Assembly: GCF_011752005.1 (NCBI RefSeq)
Contig: NZ_JAAIJZ010000002.1
Coordinates: 186,001 to 250,000, forward strand
Reading direction: 5' to 3'
DNA: 64,000 nucleotides
DNA from: Canibacter zhoujuaniae
Lineage (GTDB): Bacteria; Actinomycetota; Actinomycetes; Actinomycetales; Microbacteriaceae
Shown piece by piece: positions 1-9,248 of this stretch. Position numbers and translations under genes: made by a program. The notes beneath the pieces are model-generated. The model did not search any database and was not told where the DNA came from. It worked only from the letters and a program-made list of their open reading frames with translations. Positions within the stretch are counted from its first letter, which is position 1; each line of letters opens with the position of its first letter.

Positions 1-994
1 GCCACACTCGGGTGCGTCTGCAAACGCTGCTGTGCTCAGCGCAATTGCTGAACCTGGCGATACTATTCTCGGTCTCGACCTGGCACACGGCGGGCACCTT
101 ACGCACGGTATGAAGCTGAACTTTTCAGGCAAGCTCTATAACGTGGTTGCCTACGGCGTGGACGCTGAAACTATGCGCATCGACATGGATAATGTGCGCG
201 ATCTTGCCCGTCAACACAAACCGAACGTGATTATTGCAGGCTGGTCGGCATATCCGCGTCAGCTTGATTTTGCACTGTTCCGTGAAATTGCTGACGAAGT
301 TGGCGCCACGCTCTGGGTCGATATGGCGCACTTCGCCGGTCTCGTAGCCGCTGGCCTGCACCCCAACCCAGTGCCGCACGCACACGTTGTGTCATCAACC
401 GTGCACAAAACCATTGGCGGCCCGCGCTCGGGCATCATTCTGACCAATGATCTCGATATTTACAAGCGTATTAACAGCAATGTTTTCCCGGGGCAGCAGG
501 GCGGCCCGCTGATGCACGTTATCGCCGGTAAAGCTGTTGCTTTTAAGCTTGCGGCAACTGCTGAGTTTAAAGCACGCCAAGAGCGCACACTCGCCGGCGC
601 AAAACTGCTGGCCGAAGCGTTGACCAGTCAGGAGTCGAAGGCTGCGGGTGTTGACGTGCTCACCGGCGGCACTGACGTGCACCTTGTGCTTGCCGATCTA
701 CGTAATTCAGAGATGAACGGCCAGCAGGCCGAAGATGCACTGCACGCTGCGGGCATCACAGTGAACCGCAACTCGGTACCGTTTGACCCACGCCCGCCGA
801 TGGTCACCAGTGGCGTGCGCATCGGCACCCCAGCATTGGCAACCCGCGGGTTCGGCGAGGCGGAGTTTGCTGAAGTTGCAGACATCGTGGCCAAGACACT
901 GCAGGGGGCTGATCCGGCTGAGCAGCGCGAGCGTGTGGCGGCGCTGACCGCTAAATTCCCGCTGTACCCGGGCATTGAAAAACTTTTGAAGTAA
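1..994 (+). CDS. glyA: Serine hydroxymethyltransferase, 5'-truncated by window edge
   Basis: This is the C-terminal part of serine hydroxymethyltransferase, the PLP enzyme that interconverts serine and glycine and makes 5,10-methylene-THF. The frame is open from base 2, where the residues PHSGASANAAVLSAI match the conserved SHMT active-site region, so the real start lies upstream of the window. About 331 residues are visible and roughly 95 are missing relative to the usual 420-430. The PLP-binding lysine is in STVHKTIGGPRSG, with the lysine codon near position 410. The folD gene for the next one-carbon step lies 64 bp downstream, which fits a shared C1 role. Confidence 0.97.
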   Translation, partial: PHSGASANAAVLSAIAEPGDTILGLDLAHGGHLTHGMKLNFSGKLYNVVAYGVDAETMRIDMDNVRDLARQHKPNVIIAGWSAYPRQLDFALFREIADEVGATLWVDMAHFAGLVAAGLHPNPVPHAHVVSSTVHKTIGGPRSGIILTNDLDIYKRINSNVFPGQQGGPLMHVIAGKAVAFKLAATAEFKARQERTLAGAKLLAEALTSQESKAAGVDVLTGGTDVHLVLADLRNSEMNGQQAEDALHAAGITVNRNSVPFDPRPPMVTSGVRIGTPALATRGFGEAEFAEVADIVAKTLQGADPAEQRERVAALTAKFPLYPGIEKLLK

Positions 995-1007
995 ATCTAG
1001 AACGGTC

Positions 1008-1036
1008 TCTCCCAGCTGCTTTGTGCGGTTGGGAGA
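1008..1036 (+). other. Short stem-loop between glyA and folD
   Basis: A 7-bp inverted repeat (TCTCCCA at 1008-1014, TGGGAGA at 1030-1036) with a 15-nt loop sits between glyA and folD. No T-run follows, so it is not a standard intrinsic terminator. It could weaken readthrough into folD or stabilise glyA mRNA. Its function is unproven. Confidence 0.3.
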
Positions 1037-1058
1037 TTTCGACTGTGAGGAGAAGATT

Positions 1059-1937
1059 ATGGCTGCAAATATTCTTGACGGTAAAGTTGCCGCCGCCGCG
1101 ATTAAAGAGGATCTGCACGGCCGGGTTGCGGCGCTAAGCGCTGCCGGTAAGCAGTGCGGTTTAGCTACTGTGCTCGTCGGCGAGGATCCCGGTTCTAAGT
1201 GGTATGTTGCCGGTAAGCACCGGGACTGTGCTGAGGTGGGGATCGCATCGATCCGCCGCGACCTGCCAGAAGAGGTGAGCCAGGAAGAGCTTGAAGCGGT
1301 AATTCTTGAGCTTAACGAAAACCCTGAGGTGACCGGATACATCGTGCAGTTACCGCTTCCGAAGCACCTGAATACCGACAGAGTGCTGGAATTGATCGAT
1401 CCCGCCAAAGACGCTGACGGTCTGCACCCAACAAACCTCGGCAAACTGGTGTTGAACGTGAATAGCGAGATCGATACGCCGCTACCGTGCACACCGCGTG
1501 GGGTAATAGAGCTAGCGGAACACTACGGCCTTGACTGGAGCGGTAAGCACGTTGTTGTGGTTGGAAGAGGTATCACCGTGGGGCGTCCAATCGGCCCGCT
1601 GCTCACTCGCCGCGAACACAACGCAACAGTTGTGCTCACTCACACCGGCACGCAGAATCTGTCCGAACTGCTGCGTGAAGCAGACGTCATAGTGGCTGCT
1701 TCCGGTGTGGCACGCCTAATTAAAGCTGCAGATGTGCGGCCGGGGGCCGTTGTTTTCGATGTTGGTGTGTCACGCGAGACTGATCCGGAAACTGGCAAAT
1801 CGCGTGTTGTTGGTGACGTCGATCCGGCTGTTGCAGAGGTTGCCGGTTGGGTGTCACCTAACCCCGGCGGCGTTGGGCCGATGACTCGTGCACTGCTTTT
1901 AAAAAATGTTGTTGAGATGGCGGAGCGTGCCGCATGA
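1059..1937 (+). CDS. folD: Bifunctional methylenetetrahydrofolate dehydrogenase / cyclohydrolase
   Basis: FolD oxidises 5,10-methylene-THF to methenyl-THF (NADP-dependent) and hydrolyses it to 10-formyl-THF in the cytosol. The protein is about 292 residues, normal for the family. Seen motifs are GEDPGSKWYVAGKH, whose lysine is the likely catalytic one, the NADP-binding VVGRGITVGRPIGPLL, and the C-terminal PNPGGVGPMTRALL signature. A longer frame is open from 1023, but ATG at 1059 is chosen because GAGGAGA lies just upstream (1046-1052) and the homology begins there. The stop overlaps the apt start by 4 bp (ATGA), indicating translational coupling. Confidence 0.95.
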   Translation: MAANILDGKVAAAAIKEDLHGRVAALSAAGKQCGLATVLVGEDPGSKWYVAGKHRDCAEVGIASIRRDLPEEVSQEELEAVILELNENPEVTGYIVQLPLPKHLNTDRVLELIDPAKDADGLHPTNLGKLVLNVNSEIDTPLPCTPRGVIELAEHYGLDWSGKHVVVVGRGITVGRPIGPLLTRREHNATVVLTHTGTQNLSELLREADVIVAASGVARLIKAADVRPGAVVFDVGVSRETDPETGKSRVVGDVDPAVAEVAGWVSPNPGGVGPMTRALLLKNVVEMAERAA

Positions 1938-2464
1938 CCGAACGTCAGCTCTCACAGGAGTTGCAGCACGCGGCAGCACAAATTCGCCTGATCGAAGACT
2001 ATCCCGAAGACGGCGTGCTGTTTCGTGATATCACGCCGGTGCTCGCAGACGGTCCCGCGCTCGCGGCCGTGGTTGCAGATCTTGCGGCGCACTGCCCTGA
2101 GTTTGATGTGGTTGCCGGCATTGAAGCGCGAGGCTTTATTCTTGCGGGTGCGCTCGGTGTGCACACACAGTGCGGTGCGCTCTCTGTGCGTAAAGCCGGT
2201 AAACTGCCCGCCCCGGCTGCAGCGGCCAGCTACTCACTTGAATACGGTGAGGCGACGGTGGAGGTGCAGCAGGATATCAAACCAGGCGCGCGGGTTTTGA
2301 TTCTCGATGACGTTCTCGCGACCGGTGGCACAGCCGATGCCGCCAGGCGCGTCATTGAGGCAATAGGCGGCGAGGTTGTCGGGTTTGGTATGCTCTGCGA
2401 AGTTGCTGGCTTAGGCGGCAGAGAAAAACTTGGGGATCTGCCAATCCACGTGGTTTTCCCCTAA
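1934..2464 (+). CDS. apt: Adenine phosphoribosyltransferase
   Basis: Apt salvages adenine by condensing it with PRPP to form AMP. At 176 residues it has the usual length. The PRPP-binding loop VLILDDVLATGGTA is present at roughly residues 119-132. The upstream hood contains YPEDGVLFRDITPVL, typical of bacterial Apt, and the GIEARGFILAGALG segment is also conserved. Its ATG overlaps the folD stop, so the two are probably co-translated. No unusual features are visible. Confidence 0.95.
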   Translation: MTERQLSQELQHAAAQIRLIEDYPEDGVLFRDITPVLADGPALAAVVADLAAHCPEFDVVAGIEARGFILAGALGVHTQCGALSVRKAGKLPAPAAAASYSLEYGEATVEVQQDIKPGARVLILDDVLATGGTADAARRVIEAIGGEVVGFGMLCEVAGLGGREKLGDLPIHVVFP

Positions 2465-2490
2465 CGCCCCTGGCGCTGTTCGGAGTTTAT

Positions 2491-3402
2491 ATGGTTAAAC
2501 GCCTAGAGAGTGGCTCACCTGAGGTTAAGGTCGCGGTTACCGCCGCTATTAAGGCAGCAGAGAATGCTGGCGAGGCGATACCTTTTAACGATGATTCGCT
2601 GCGAAATTTGGATACTCGCACAGTCTTTACTACCGCAGAGTCTGTGCAGACGGAGTCTGGGAGTGCGCCAGCTGGTGTCGCTGTAGCCTGGGTGACTGCC
2701 GATAAAACACGGCTAGAGGCAGAGCTTTTCGTGCACCCAGAGGTCAGACGTCAGGGGCTTGGTGCTCGCCTGACCGCGGCGCTCAGAAACTATGCCAGCG
2801 AGAATAAAGCTGCCCTGCACTTGTGGGCGCACGGTGAGTCAGAAGCGGCGACAGCTTTTCTGGGGGCGCTGGGCGCGAGTCGCATGCGGCAGTTATTGAA
2901 AATGTCAACCCCGCTAGCTGGCTGGGCAAGCTGCTCTGCTGACGCCCATGTTGATGAGCTTGAAAAAAGCGGGTTTGCGGTTGCATCGTTCAACTATGAG
3001 CGGGACGCCAGCGATTGGGTGGCGCTTAACTCTAAGGTGTTCGCCGATCATCCAGAACAGGGAGCGGTTACCCTCGCAGCGCTCGAACGCTACACCCAAA
3101 CGGATTGGTTTGACGCGACCGCGTTTTTCTTAGTGCGCCAGGAAGGGCGGCTGCTGGCCTACGCCTGGCTGAAGCTCACCAGCTCAGAAGCAGAGCTTTA
3201 TGTGCTCGGAGTAGCTCGAGAGATTGCGGGGCGGGGGCTTGGTAAAAAACTCGTAGAGTTAGCAAAAGCGGTGGCGGCGGAGCGCGGCTATGCCGAGCTG
3301 ACGCTGTATGTGGAGGGCGATAATGCGCCCGCCCTGAGGGTTTATAACAGCCAGAATTTTGCGCCGGTATGGCGCGACGGCTTGTATTTGCTGTCGCGAT
3401 AG
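2491..3402 (+). CDS. mshD: Mycothiol synthase (two GNAT domains)
   Basis: A protein of 303 residues with two tandem GCN5-type acetyltransferase domains. The N-terminal copy carries VHPEVRRQGLGARL and the C-terminal copy carries REIAGRGLGKKLV followed by LTLYVEGDNAPALRVYNSQNF. This double-GNAT layout and C-terminal signature match MshD, which acetylates Cys-GlcN-Ins with acetyl-CoA in the last step of mycothiol synthesis, a thiol restricted to Actinobacteria. The ATG has GGAG six bases upstream. It follows apt by 26 bp. A generic GNAT is the alternative, but length and motifs favour MshD. Confidence 0.85.
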   Translation: MVKRLESGSPEVKVAVTAAIKAAENAGEAIPFNDDSLRNLDTRTVFTTAESVQTESGSAPAGVAVAWVTADKTRLEAELFVHPEVRRQGLGARLTAALRNYASENKAALHLWAHGESEAATAFLGALGASRMRQLLKMSTPLAGWASCSADAHVDELEKSGFAVASFNYERDASDWVALNSKVFADHPEQGAVTLAALERYTQTDWFDATAFFLVRQEGRLLAYAWLKLTSSEAELYVLGVAREIAGRGLGKKLVELAKAVAAERGYAELTLYVEGDNAPALRVYNSQNFAPVWRDGLYLLSR

Positions 3403-3531
3403 TTTCTTAATTCTGCTGCCTACGGTGCGGATAGTGCGCTAATTCAGGTGTGCCTGATAGGGTAGCTCTACTGAGGAATCTTTAAAGCTAACCTTTAAGC
3501 TTTGTGTACCAGTCCCGGAAGGGGATCAAGT

Positions 3532-4896
3532 TTGAAGCACACCGGAAAACGTCTGCGTGCTACGCGTCTTATCGCAATCGGCGCTGGGGCGGCACTGCTC
3601 GGAGCGACCTTAAATATCGCTCCGAATACGCACACGATCTCAGCCGCTTTTGCTCTTGATCTGCCCACTTGGTCAGATGTTGAAGCGGCAAAGCAGGACG
3701 AGGCGGCCACTGCTGCAAAGATCGCTGAGGTTGAAAAGCTGCTCGGACAGGTGCGCACAGAGGTCGAATCGGCGCAATCTGCGGCTGAGGTTGCATCGCA
3801 GATAGCGATGACTGCGCAGTCTGAGTTTGAGACGGCCGATCAGCGGCAACAGGCTTTATACGGTCAGGTAGAGGAGAAGAGAGCGGAGGCGAATCGTGCC
3901 GCCGATGCAGCAGCTAACGTTGTTGCGGAAATGTATCGCTCTGGCGGTGTAGACCGCAGCATGGAGTTCTTCCTCGAGGGTGACCCCGATGCTTCAGATG
4001 CGCTGCTCGAGCGGTTGGCAATGATGTCAAAAGCTACCGAACGTAACACTCGTGTTGCGCAGGAAGCGACGCGAGCACAGCTTACGGTCGCTGATTTGCA
4101 GCGCCAAGCGGAAGAGGCGGCTGTTAAGCGACAGGAGCTTTACGAGGTAGCGCAGGGCGAGTTTGAGGCGGCTGCCTCGGCTGTTGAAGCGGCACGGCAG
4201 CGCCAGCAGACAGCTGAAACCAACCAGCGTGTGCTGGAAACACAGCTGGCTGCGCTAAAAGACAAAACTGCTGAAACCGTTGCCGGATATCAGGAGCGTC
4301 TGCGCATTGAAGAAGAGCAGCGCCGCAAGGCTGAGGAGGAAGCGCGTCGACGTGCGGCCGAAGAGGCTGAGCGTGCCCGGCGTGCTGCGGCGGAAGCCGC
4401 ACGACAGGAGGCTGCTCGCCAGGAAGCTGCGCGAAAAGCGGCGGCCAGCCAGTGGCAGGCGCCAGCCCCGGCGCCGCGGCCAGCCCCTCCAGCACCGGTG
4501 GTGTCTGGAAACTGGACAGCTCCGCTGACGCCGGGAAGCTATAGCGTCAGCTGCCCGTGGCGCTGCTATCCGGGACACAACGGTCACGACATGGCCACCT
4601 CCCCGTGGACTCCAATATACGCTGCCGGGGCGGGAGTTGTTATTGCTGCAGGCTATACGGGTATCAACGGCAACTATGTGTTTATCGACCACGGTAACGG
4701 TGTGCACACCTGGTACGCCCATATGGTGCAAGCACCATCAGTGAGCTACGGCCAGTGGGTAGGGCCCGGCCAAATTATTGGCTACGTTGGGTCAACCGGG
4801 TTGGCAACCGGCCCGCACCTGCACTTTGAAGTTCGCATCTGGGGCACCCCAACCCCGGCTGACGGCTTTATGGCCCAGCAGGGTATCTACATATAG
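3532..4896 (+). CDS. Secreted coiled-coil M23 family metallopeptidase
   Basis: A cell-wall hydrolase-type protein of about 454 residues. The TTG at 3532 is chosen because GGAAGGGG lies 7-8 nt upstream; a TTG at 3502 is also open but has no such site. Residues 1-40 form a basic, then hydrophobic signal peptide. A long Ala/Glu/Arg-rich coiled coil follows to about residue 310, then a Pro/Ala linker, then an LytM/M23 domain. The zinc ligands are visible as the H and D of HNGHDM and the HLHFEV motif near the C-terminus. This is the NlpD/EnvC-like layout in which the coiled coil controls the peptidase. Substrate cross-links are not deducible. Confidence 0.9.
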   Translation: MKHTGKRLRATRLIAIGAGAALLGATLNIAPNTHTISAAFALDLPTWSDVEAAKQDEAATAAKIAEVEKLLGQVRTEVESAQSAAEVASQIAMTAQSEFETADQRQQALYGQVEEKRAEANRAADAAANVVAEMYRSGGVDRSMEFFLEGDPDASDALLERLAMMSKATERNTRVAQEATRAQLTVADLQRQAEEAAVKRQELYEVAQGEFEAAASAVEAARQRQQTAETNQRVLETQLAALKDKTAETVAGYQERLRIEEEQRRKAEEEARRRAAEEAERARRAAAEAARQEAARQEAARKAAASQWQAPAPAPRPAPPAPVVSGNWTAPLTPGSYSVSCPWRCYPGHNGHDMATSPWTPIYAAGAGVVIAAGYTGINGNYVFIDHGNGVHTWYAHMVQAPSVSYGQWVGPGQIIGYVGSTGLATGPHLHFEVRIWGTPTPADGFMAQQGIYI

Positions 4897-4911
4897 AGCA
4901 AACAACAGTAA

Positions 4912-4956
4912 ATAAGTTGGCTCCCGCCTGAGCATTTCAAGCGGGAGCCAACTTAT
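4912..4956. terminator. Bidirectional intrinsic terminator between M23 peptidase and ppa
   Basis: A perfect stem of about 16 bp, with AAGTTGGCTCCCGC (4914-4927) pairing with GCGGGAGCCAACTT (4941-4954) around a 13-nt loop. It sits between two convergent genes. A/T-rich flanks on both sides fit termination in both directions. Confidence 0.8.
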
Positions 4957-4973
4957 ATTGACAGCCTAACGGT

Positions 4974-5468
4974 TTAGTGACCGCCCTCTGACTGCAACCG
5001 TTCGATTGCCTCTTCGATGAGCTTCTCTGCGTCAGCAGCCGAACCCCAAGCATCAACCTTGACCCACTTACCCGGTTCAAGATCTTTGTAACGCTCAAAG
5101 AAATGCTCGATCTCCTTGCGGGTGTATTCAGGAATATCTGCAACATCCTGAATATGCTGCCAGCGTGGATCCTTCGCCTGCACCGCGATAACCTTGTCGT
5201 CACCGCCAGCCTCATCGCTCATGCGCAGCACCCCAACCGGGCGCACTTTAATGCCAACCCCCGGGAATACCGGGTAGTCGAGCAGCACAAGCACATCGAG
5301 CGGGTCACCATCTTCCCCGAGAGTGTTCTCAAAAAAACCGTAGTCGGTCGGGTAAACAAAGTTGGTGTACAGCACACGGTCGAGGTAAACACGACCGGTT
5401 TCGTGATCTACCTCGTATTTGTTGCGGCTTCCCTTTGGGATCTCGATAACGGCATCGTAGCTAGCCAT
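4974..5468 (-). CDS. ppa: Inorganic pyrophosphatase (family I)
   Basis: Ppa hydrolyses pyrophosphate to phosphate, driving biosynthetic reactions. The 164-residue protein has the family I signature DGDPLDVLVLL, the substrate-binding PKGSRNKYEVD, and the DYGFFENTLG segment. The frame is open much further upstream (to 5789), but the homology starts at MASYDAVIEIPKG. That ATG (5468) has GAAAGGA about 6 nt upstream on this strand. The gene diverges from tilS, and the 79-bp gap should hold both promoters. It converges on the M23 peptidase gene with a shared terminator. Confidence 0.96.
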   Translation of the reverse strand: MASYDAVIEIPKGSRNKYEVDHETGRVYLDRVLYTNFVYPTDYGFFENTLGEDGDPLDVLVLLDYPVFPGVGIKVRPVGVLRMSDEAGGDDKVIAVQAKDPRWQHIQDVADIPEYTRKEIEHFFERYKDLEPGKWVKVDAWGSAADAEKLIEEAIERLQSEGGH

Positions 5469-5547
5469 CTTTTTCCTTTCATCGCAAAAACGCCTACTGC
5501 GCCAGTTTACTAAGTGCCTGTTTATTTTCCGACTACGCTTAAGACCT

Positions 5548-6555
5548 ATGGGCGGTAAATTAGCTCCGGTTGTTGCAAAAACCCGTAACGCAGTGCGTAA
5601 AAACCTGCCGGAATTCGGGCCTCTAGTGGTCGCGCTCTCAGGAGGTGCAGACTCGCTCGCGCTCGCAGCCGCTGTTGCGTTTGAAGCGCCTCGCCGGGGG
5701 CTGCAAGCGCATGCTGTGGTTGTCGACCACCAACTACAGCCTGATTCAGCGCGCGTTGCTCGAACGGCAGCGCAGCAGGCTAGCGGCATGGGGTTAATTA
5801 GCGAGGTTCAGGCTGTCGAGGTGACATATTCCGGTAAAGGCATAGAGGCTGACGCGCGCCGGGCCCGCTATGCGGCACTCGCGGATTACTGCGCAAAAAT
5901 CGGTGCTACCGCACTGTTTACGGGGCACACCAAAAACGATCAAACAGAACAGGTGCTTTTGGGCCTGGTGCGCGGTTCGGGAACTCGTGCGCTGTCGGGT
6001 ATTGCGCCCGAACGGGGCATAATTAAACGACCATTTTTAAGCGTAACCCGCGCTGAAACAGAAGCTGCCTGCCTGGCGCAGGGGCTTAGCTACTGGAGTG
6101 ATCCGCACAACGAAGATCCGAGATACACTCGCGTGCGTGTGCGCCAAACAGTTTTGCCAGTATTTGCCAGGGAGCTTGGCAGCGGCGTAATCGCGGGGTT
6201 GGCGCGTTCGGCGCAGCTTGCGCGTGAAGATGCTGATGCGCTCGACCTGTTCGCCGCCAAGGTGCTTGACGCACTACAGCAGCATGACCATTTTGTGCAG
6301 GGCGGGCAGGATACACCGACAGTTGTGCCGATCCGCACCCTTGAAAGTGAGCCGCGGGCGATTGCAAAACGTGTGCTGCGGCAGTTGCTCATCGATGCGG
6401 GTGCCGAAGAAGTTACTTTTAAGCACACAGAAGAGGTTATGGCGCTTTTAGAAAATTGGCACGGCCAGCAGATGCTGCAGCTGCCCGGAGTGCGTGTCTG
6501 GCGGCAGGGGAAGCGACTTTTTATGCTCCGTGTGTTGCAGTCAGCGGCACAGTAA
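5548..6555 (+). CDS. tilS: tRNA(Ile)-lysidine synthase
   Basis: TilS modifies C34 of tRNA-Ile(CAU) to lysidine with ATP and lysine, so that it reads AUA instead of AUG. The PP-loop motif ALSGGADSLALA is at about residues 29-40. GHTKNDQTEQVLLGLVRGSGTRAL is the typical second block (about residues 131-154). The length of 335 residues fits the short actinobacterial form. It is the first gene of a tilS-hpt-ftsH order that is conserved in Actinobacteria, with hpt 9 bp downstream. Confidence 0.94.
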   Translation: MGGKLAPVVAKTRNAVRKNLPEFGPLVVALSGGADSLALAAAVAFEAPRRGLQAHAVVVDHQLQPDSARVARTAAQQASGMGLISEVQAVEVTYSGKGIEADARRARYAALADYCAKIGATALFTGHTKNDQTEQVLLGLVRGSGTRALSGIAPERGIIKRPFLSVTRAETEAACLAQGLSYWSDPHNEDPRYTRVRVRQTVLPVFARELGSGVIAGLARSAQLAREDADALDLFAAKVLDALQQHDHFVQGGQDTPTVVPIRTLESEPRAIAKRVLRQLLIDAGAEEVTFKHTEEVMALLENWHGQQMLQLPGVRVWRQGKRLFMLRVLQSAAQ

Positions 6556-6564
6556 ACTGAATTT

Positions 6565-7116
6565 ATGGACGCAAGCGCACTAGGAAACGAACTATCTGAA
6601 ATCTTGCACACCGAGGCTGAGCTGAAACAGCGGCTGAGTGAGCTCGCACGCGACATCGAGGCAGACTATGGGGATCAACCACCGCTGTTGGTTGGTGTGC
6701 TAAAAGGCGCGGTGATGGTTATGGCAGATCTCGCTCGCGAATTGCGTTTTCAAGCCGAAATGGACTGGATGGCGGTGTCAAGCTATGGGGCGGGCACAAA
6801 ATCTTCCGGTGTGGTGCGCATTCTAAAAGACCTGGATGCTGACCTAACAGATCGTGCAGTGCTAATCGTTGAAGACATCATTGACTCGGGTCTTACGCTG
6901 TCATGGCTGAAAGAGAATCTGCTCACTCGCGGCGCGAAGAGTGTCAAAATCTGCACAATGCTGCGCAAACCAGATGCGCTAAAAGTAGACATTGATGTTG
7001 AATACGTAGGCTTTGACATTCCAAATGAGTTTGTTGTTGGGTACGGCCTCGACTACGCCGAAAAATACCGCAATTTACGTGATGTGGCGATTCTCGCACC
7101 GTACGTTTACTCATAA
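6565..7116 (+). CDS. hpt: Hypoxanthine phosphoribosyltransferase
   Basis: Hpt converts hypoxanthine (and guanine) plus PRPP into IMP/GMP. The 183-residue protein has the PRPP loop VLIVEDIIDSGLTLSWL near residue 107. GVLKGAVMVMADLAREL and the flexible loop SSYGAGTKSSGVV are also characteristic. It lies between tilS and ftsH with a 9-bp gap to tilS, the usual arrangement in Gram-positive bacteria. A gap of 135 bp separates it from ftsH, which may have its own promoter. Confidence 0.95.
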   Translation: MDASALGNELSEILHTEAELKQRLSELARDIEADYGDQPPLLVGVLKGAVMVMADLARELRFQAEMDWMAVSSYGAGTKSSGVVRILKDLDADLTDRAVLIVEDIIDSGLTLSWLKENLLTRGAKSVKICTMLRKPDALKVDIDVEYVGFDIPNEFVVGYGLDYAEKYRNLRDVAILAPYVYS

Positions 7117-7251
7117 AACTGTGTTTTTGTGCACGAATCTTTAGTTACTGTGACACTGTTTGCAGTTCGCCTCTGGCAAACATTCAGGCGCGGGCAGCAT
7201 TTGCTGGGATAAATTAGGCAGCAACGATATTTTCGAAAGTGAGGCTTCTGC

Positions 7252-9243
7252 GTGGCTGAAGTTAAAAAGAAGCGGAAGTTTTTCCAGCGTGCCCCATTTA
7301 TTTACGCGATGGTTGCGGTGCTGATTACCCTAATCGGTTTAAATATGCTGACAGCGGGCAATAATCCGCGCATTAGCACCGAGCAGGGGCTCTCCCTATT
7401 AGCAGACGCAGAACTAAAAAAAGTTGAAATAGTTGACGGTGAGCAAAAAGTAAATCTGGAGCTTACACGACCCGAAGAAAAAACCGGCGCTACCAGCGTC
7501 CACTTCTTCTACGTCGACGGCCGTCAGCCTGACGTTATCGCAGCGGTAAACAGCGCGAACATCGATGAAGAATTCACTGACTCGGTAGCTCGCCCAAGCG
7601 CACTGTGGACGATCCTGCAACTTCTGTTCCCGCTTTTGATGCTGGGGCTCTTATTCTGGTTCTTCATGAATGCTGCAGGTGGCGGCGGTCGAATGGCCCA
7701 GTTCGGCAAATCTCGCGCCCGACTTGCCTCGAAAGAAACCCCGCAGGTGCGCTTTACAGATGTGGCCGGCGCTGAAGAGGCCGTTGAAGAGCTTGAGGAA
7801 ATCAAAGACTTCCTGCAGGACGCCGCACGCTTCCAAGCAGTCGGTGCGCGCGTGCCAAAGGGAGTGCTGCTCTACGGGCCTCCGGGCACAGGTAAGACGC
7901 TGCTTGCACGAGCGGTAGCGGGTGAAGCAGGGGTGCCTTTCTACTCCATTTCAGGCTCAGATTTCGTTGAAATGTTCGTCGGCGTTGGCGCTAGTCGCGT
8001 GCGCGACCTTTTTAAAGAAGCGAAAGCAAACGCGCCTGCGATTATTTTCGTTGACGAAATCGACGCTGTTGGCCAGCGCCGCGGGCACGGCATGGGCGGC
8101 GGCCACGACGAACGTGAGCAGACGCTGAACCAGCTCCTTGTCGAGATGGACGGTTTCGACCCGAAAGTTAACGTTATTGTGATCGCGGCTACCAACCGTG
8201 CCGACACCCTCGATCCAGCGCTGCTGCGCCCCGGCCGCTTTGACCGTCAGATCGGTGTTGACGCACCATCCCTAAAGGGGCGTAAAGCAATTCTTGAGGT
8301 GCATGCGAAGGGGAAGCCGCTTGCTCCAAGCGTTGATCTAGAAGCGGTTGCCCGCAAAACTCCCGGCTACACGGGAGCTGATTTGGCAAACGTCCTGAAC
8401 GAGGCAGCTCTGCTCACCGCACGCTCTAACGCGCAACTAATCGATAATCGCGCCTTAGATGAGGCAATTGACCGTGTGATGGCGGGCCCGCAGCGTCGCA
8501 CGCGCATTATGAAAGATCACGAGCGCCTGGTGACCGCATATCATGAGGGCGGTCACGCGCTGGTGGCGGCCGGTCTCAACCACACCGACCCCGTCACAAA
8601 AATCACAATTCTGCCGCGCGGGCGGGCGCTCGGATACACCCTGGTTGTGCCGCTTGACGATAAGGTTTCTGTCAGCCGCAATGAGCTGCTCGACCAGATC
8701 GCTTACGCGCTTGGTGGGCGCGTTGCCGAAGAGCTTGTTTTCCACGATCCAACAACCGGCGCGGGAAACGATATCGACAAAGCAACCGCAACAGCGCGCC
8801 GCATGGTTACCGACTACGGTATGTCAGCAACGCTCGGCCCTATCAAATTCGGCGATGCAGACGTGTCACCGTTTATGGGGGCAGCTGGAGGTGGCGCGCC
8901 AAAATACTCTGGGCAGGTAGCTCAGCGTATCGACGAAGAGGTGCGTGAAATTATTGAGCAGGCGCACAACGAGGCCTATGAGGTGCTCACTAAGAACCGC
9001 CACATCCTCGACCGGCTTGCTGCTGAACTGCTCGAAAAAGAAACTCTCGACCACAACCAGATTGCCGAGATCTTCAAAGATGTCGAGAAGCTCGCGCCGC
9101 GCCCAACCTGGCTGTCAAGCGCGGACCGTCCGGTTTCAACGCAACCCCCGATTGCGATACCCACTGCTGCTATAACCGATGTGCCGGTTGCTGAGATCTC
9201 AGAGGCGCAGGCAGACGGCGACGAAGAATCAGAAACAGAGTAA
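7252..9243 (+). CDS. ftsH: ATP-dependent zinc metalloprotease FtsH
   Basis: A membrane-anchored AAA+ protease of 663 residues that degrades misfolded membrane and regulatory proteins. Two transmembrane segments are visible (about residues 14-34 and 117-140) around an extracytoplasmic domain. The AAA domain follows, with Walker A GPPGTGKT at residues 209-216 and Walker B IIFVDEIDAVGQRRG. The zinc site is HEGGH at 431-435, where most FtsH proteins have HEAGH; the HExxH core is intact. The tail is acidic and low-complexity. GTG is the start, with GTGAGG upstream. The folate operon begins 5 bp after the stop. Confidence 0.97.
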   Translation: MAEVKKKRKFFQRAPFIYAMVAVLITLIGLNMLTAGNNPRISTEQGLSLLADAELKKVEIVDGEQKVNLELTRPEEKTGATSVHFFYVDGRQPDVIAAVNSANIDEEFTDSVARPSALWTILQLLFPLLMLGLLFWFFMNAAGGGGRMAQFGKSRARLASKETPQVRFTDVAGAEEAVEELEEIKDFLQDAARFQAVGARVPKGVLLYGPPGTGKTLLARAVAGEAGVPFYSISGSDFVEMFVGVGASRVRDLFKEAKANAPAIIFVDEIDAVGQRRGHGMGGGHDEREQTLNQLLVEMDGFDPKVNVIVIAATNRADTLDPALLRPGRFDRQIGVDAPSLKGRKAILEVHAKGKPLAPSVDLEAVARKTPGYTGADLANVLNEAALLTARSNAQLIDNRALDEAIDRVMAGPQRRTRIMKDHERLVTAYHEGGHALVAAGLNHTDPVTKITILPRGRALGYTLVVPLDDKVSVSRNELLDQIAYALGGRVAEELVFHDPTTGAGNDIDKATATARRMVTDYGMSATLGPIKFGDADVSPFMGAAGGGAPKYSGQVAQRIDEEVREIIEQAHNEAYEVLTKNRHILDRLAAELLEKETLDHNQIAEIFKDVEKLAPRPTWLSSADRPVSTQPPIAIPTAAITDVPVAEISEAQADGDEESETE

Positions 9244-9248
9244 TCGAA

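Noticed and set aside
707..1492. Long antisense open frame over glyA/folD
   Set aside because: It is opposite to two clear enzyme genes, has no family signature, and has the look of an out-of-frame shadow in GC-biased DNA.
4974..5789. 271-residue version of the pyrophosphatase
   Set aside because: The upstream 107 residues overlap tilS antisense; the family begins at MASYDAV with its own Shine-Dalgarno.
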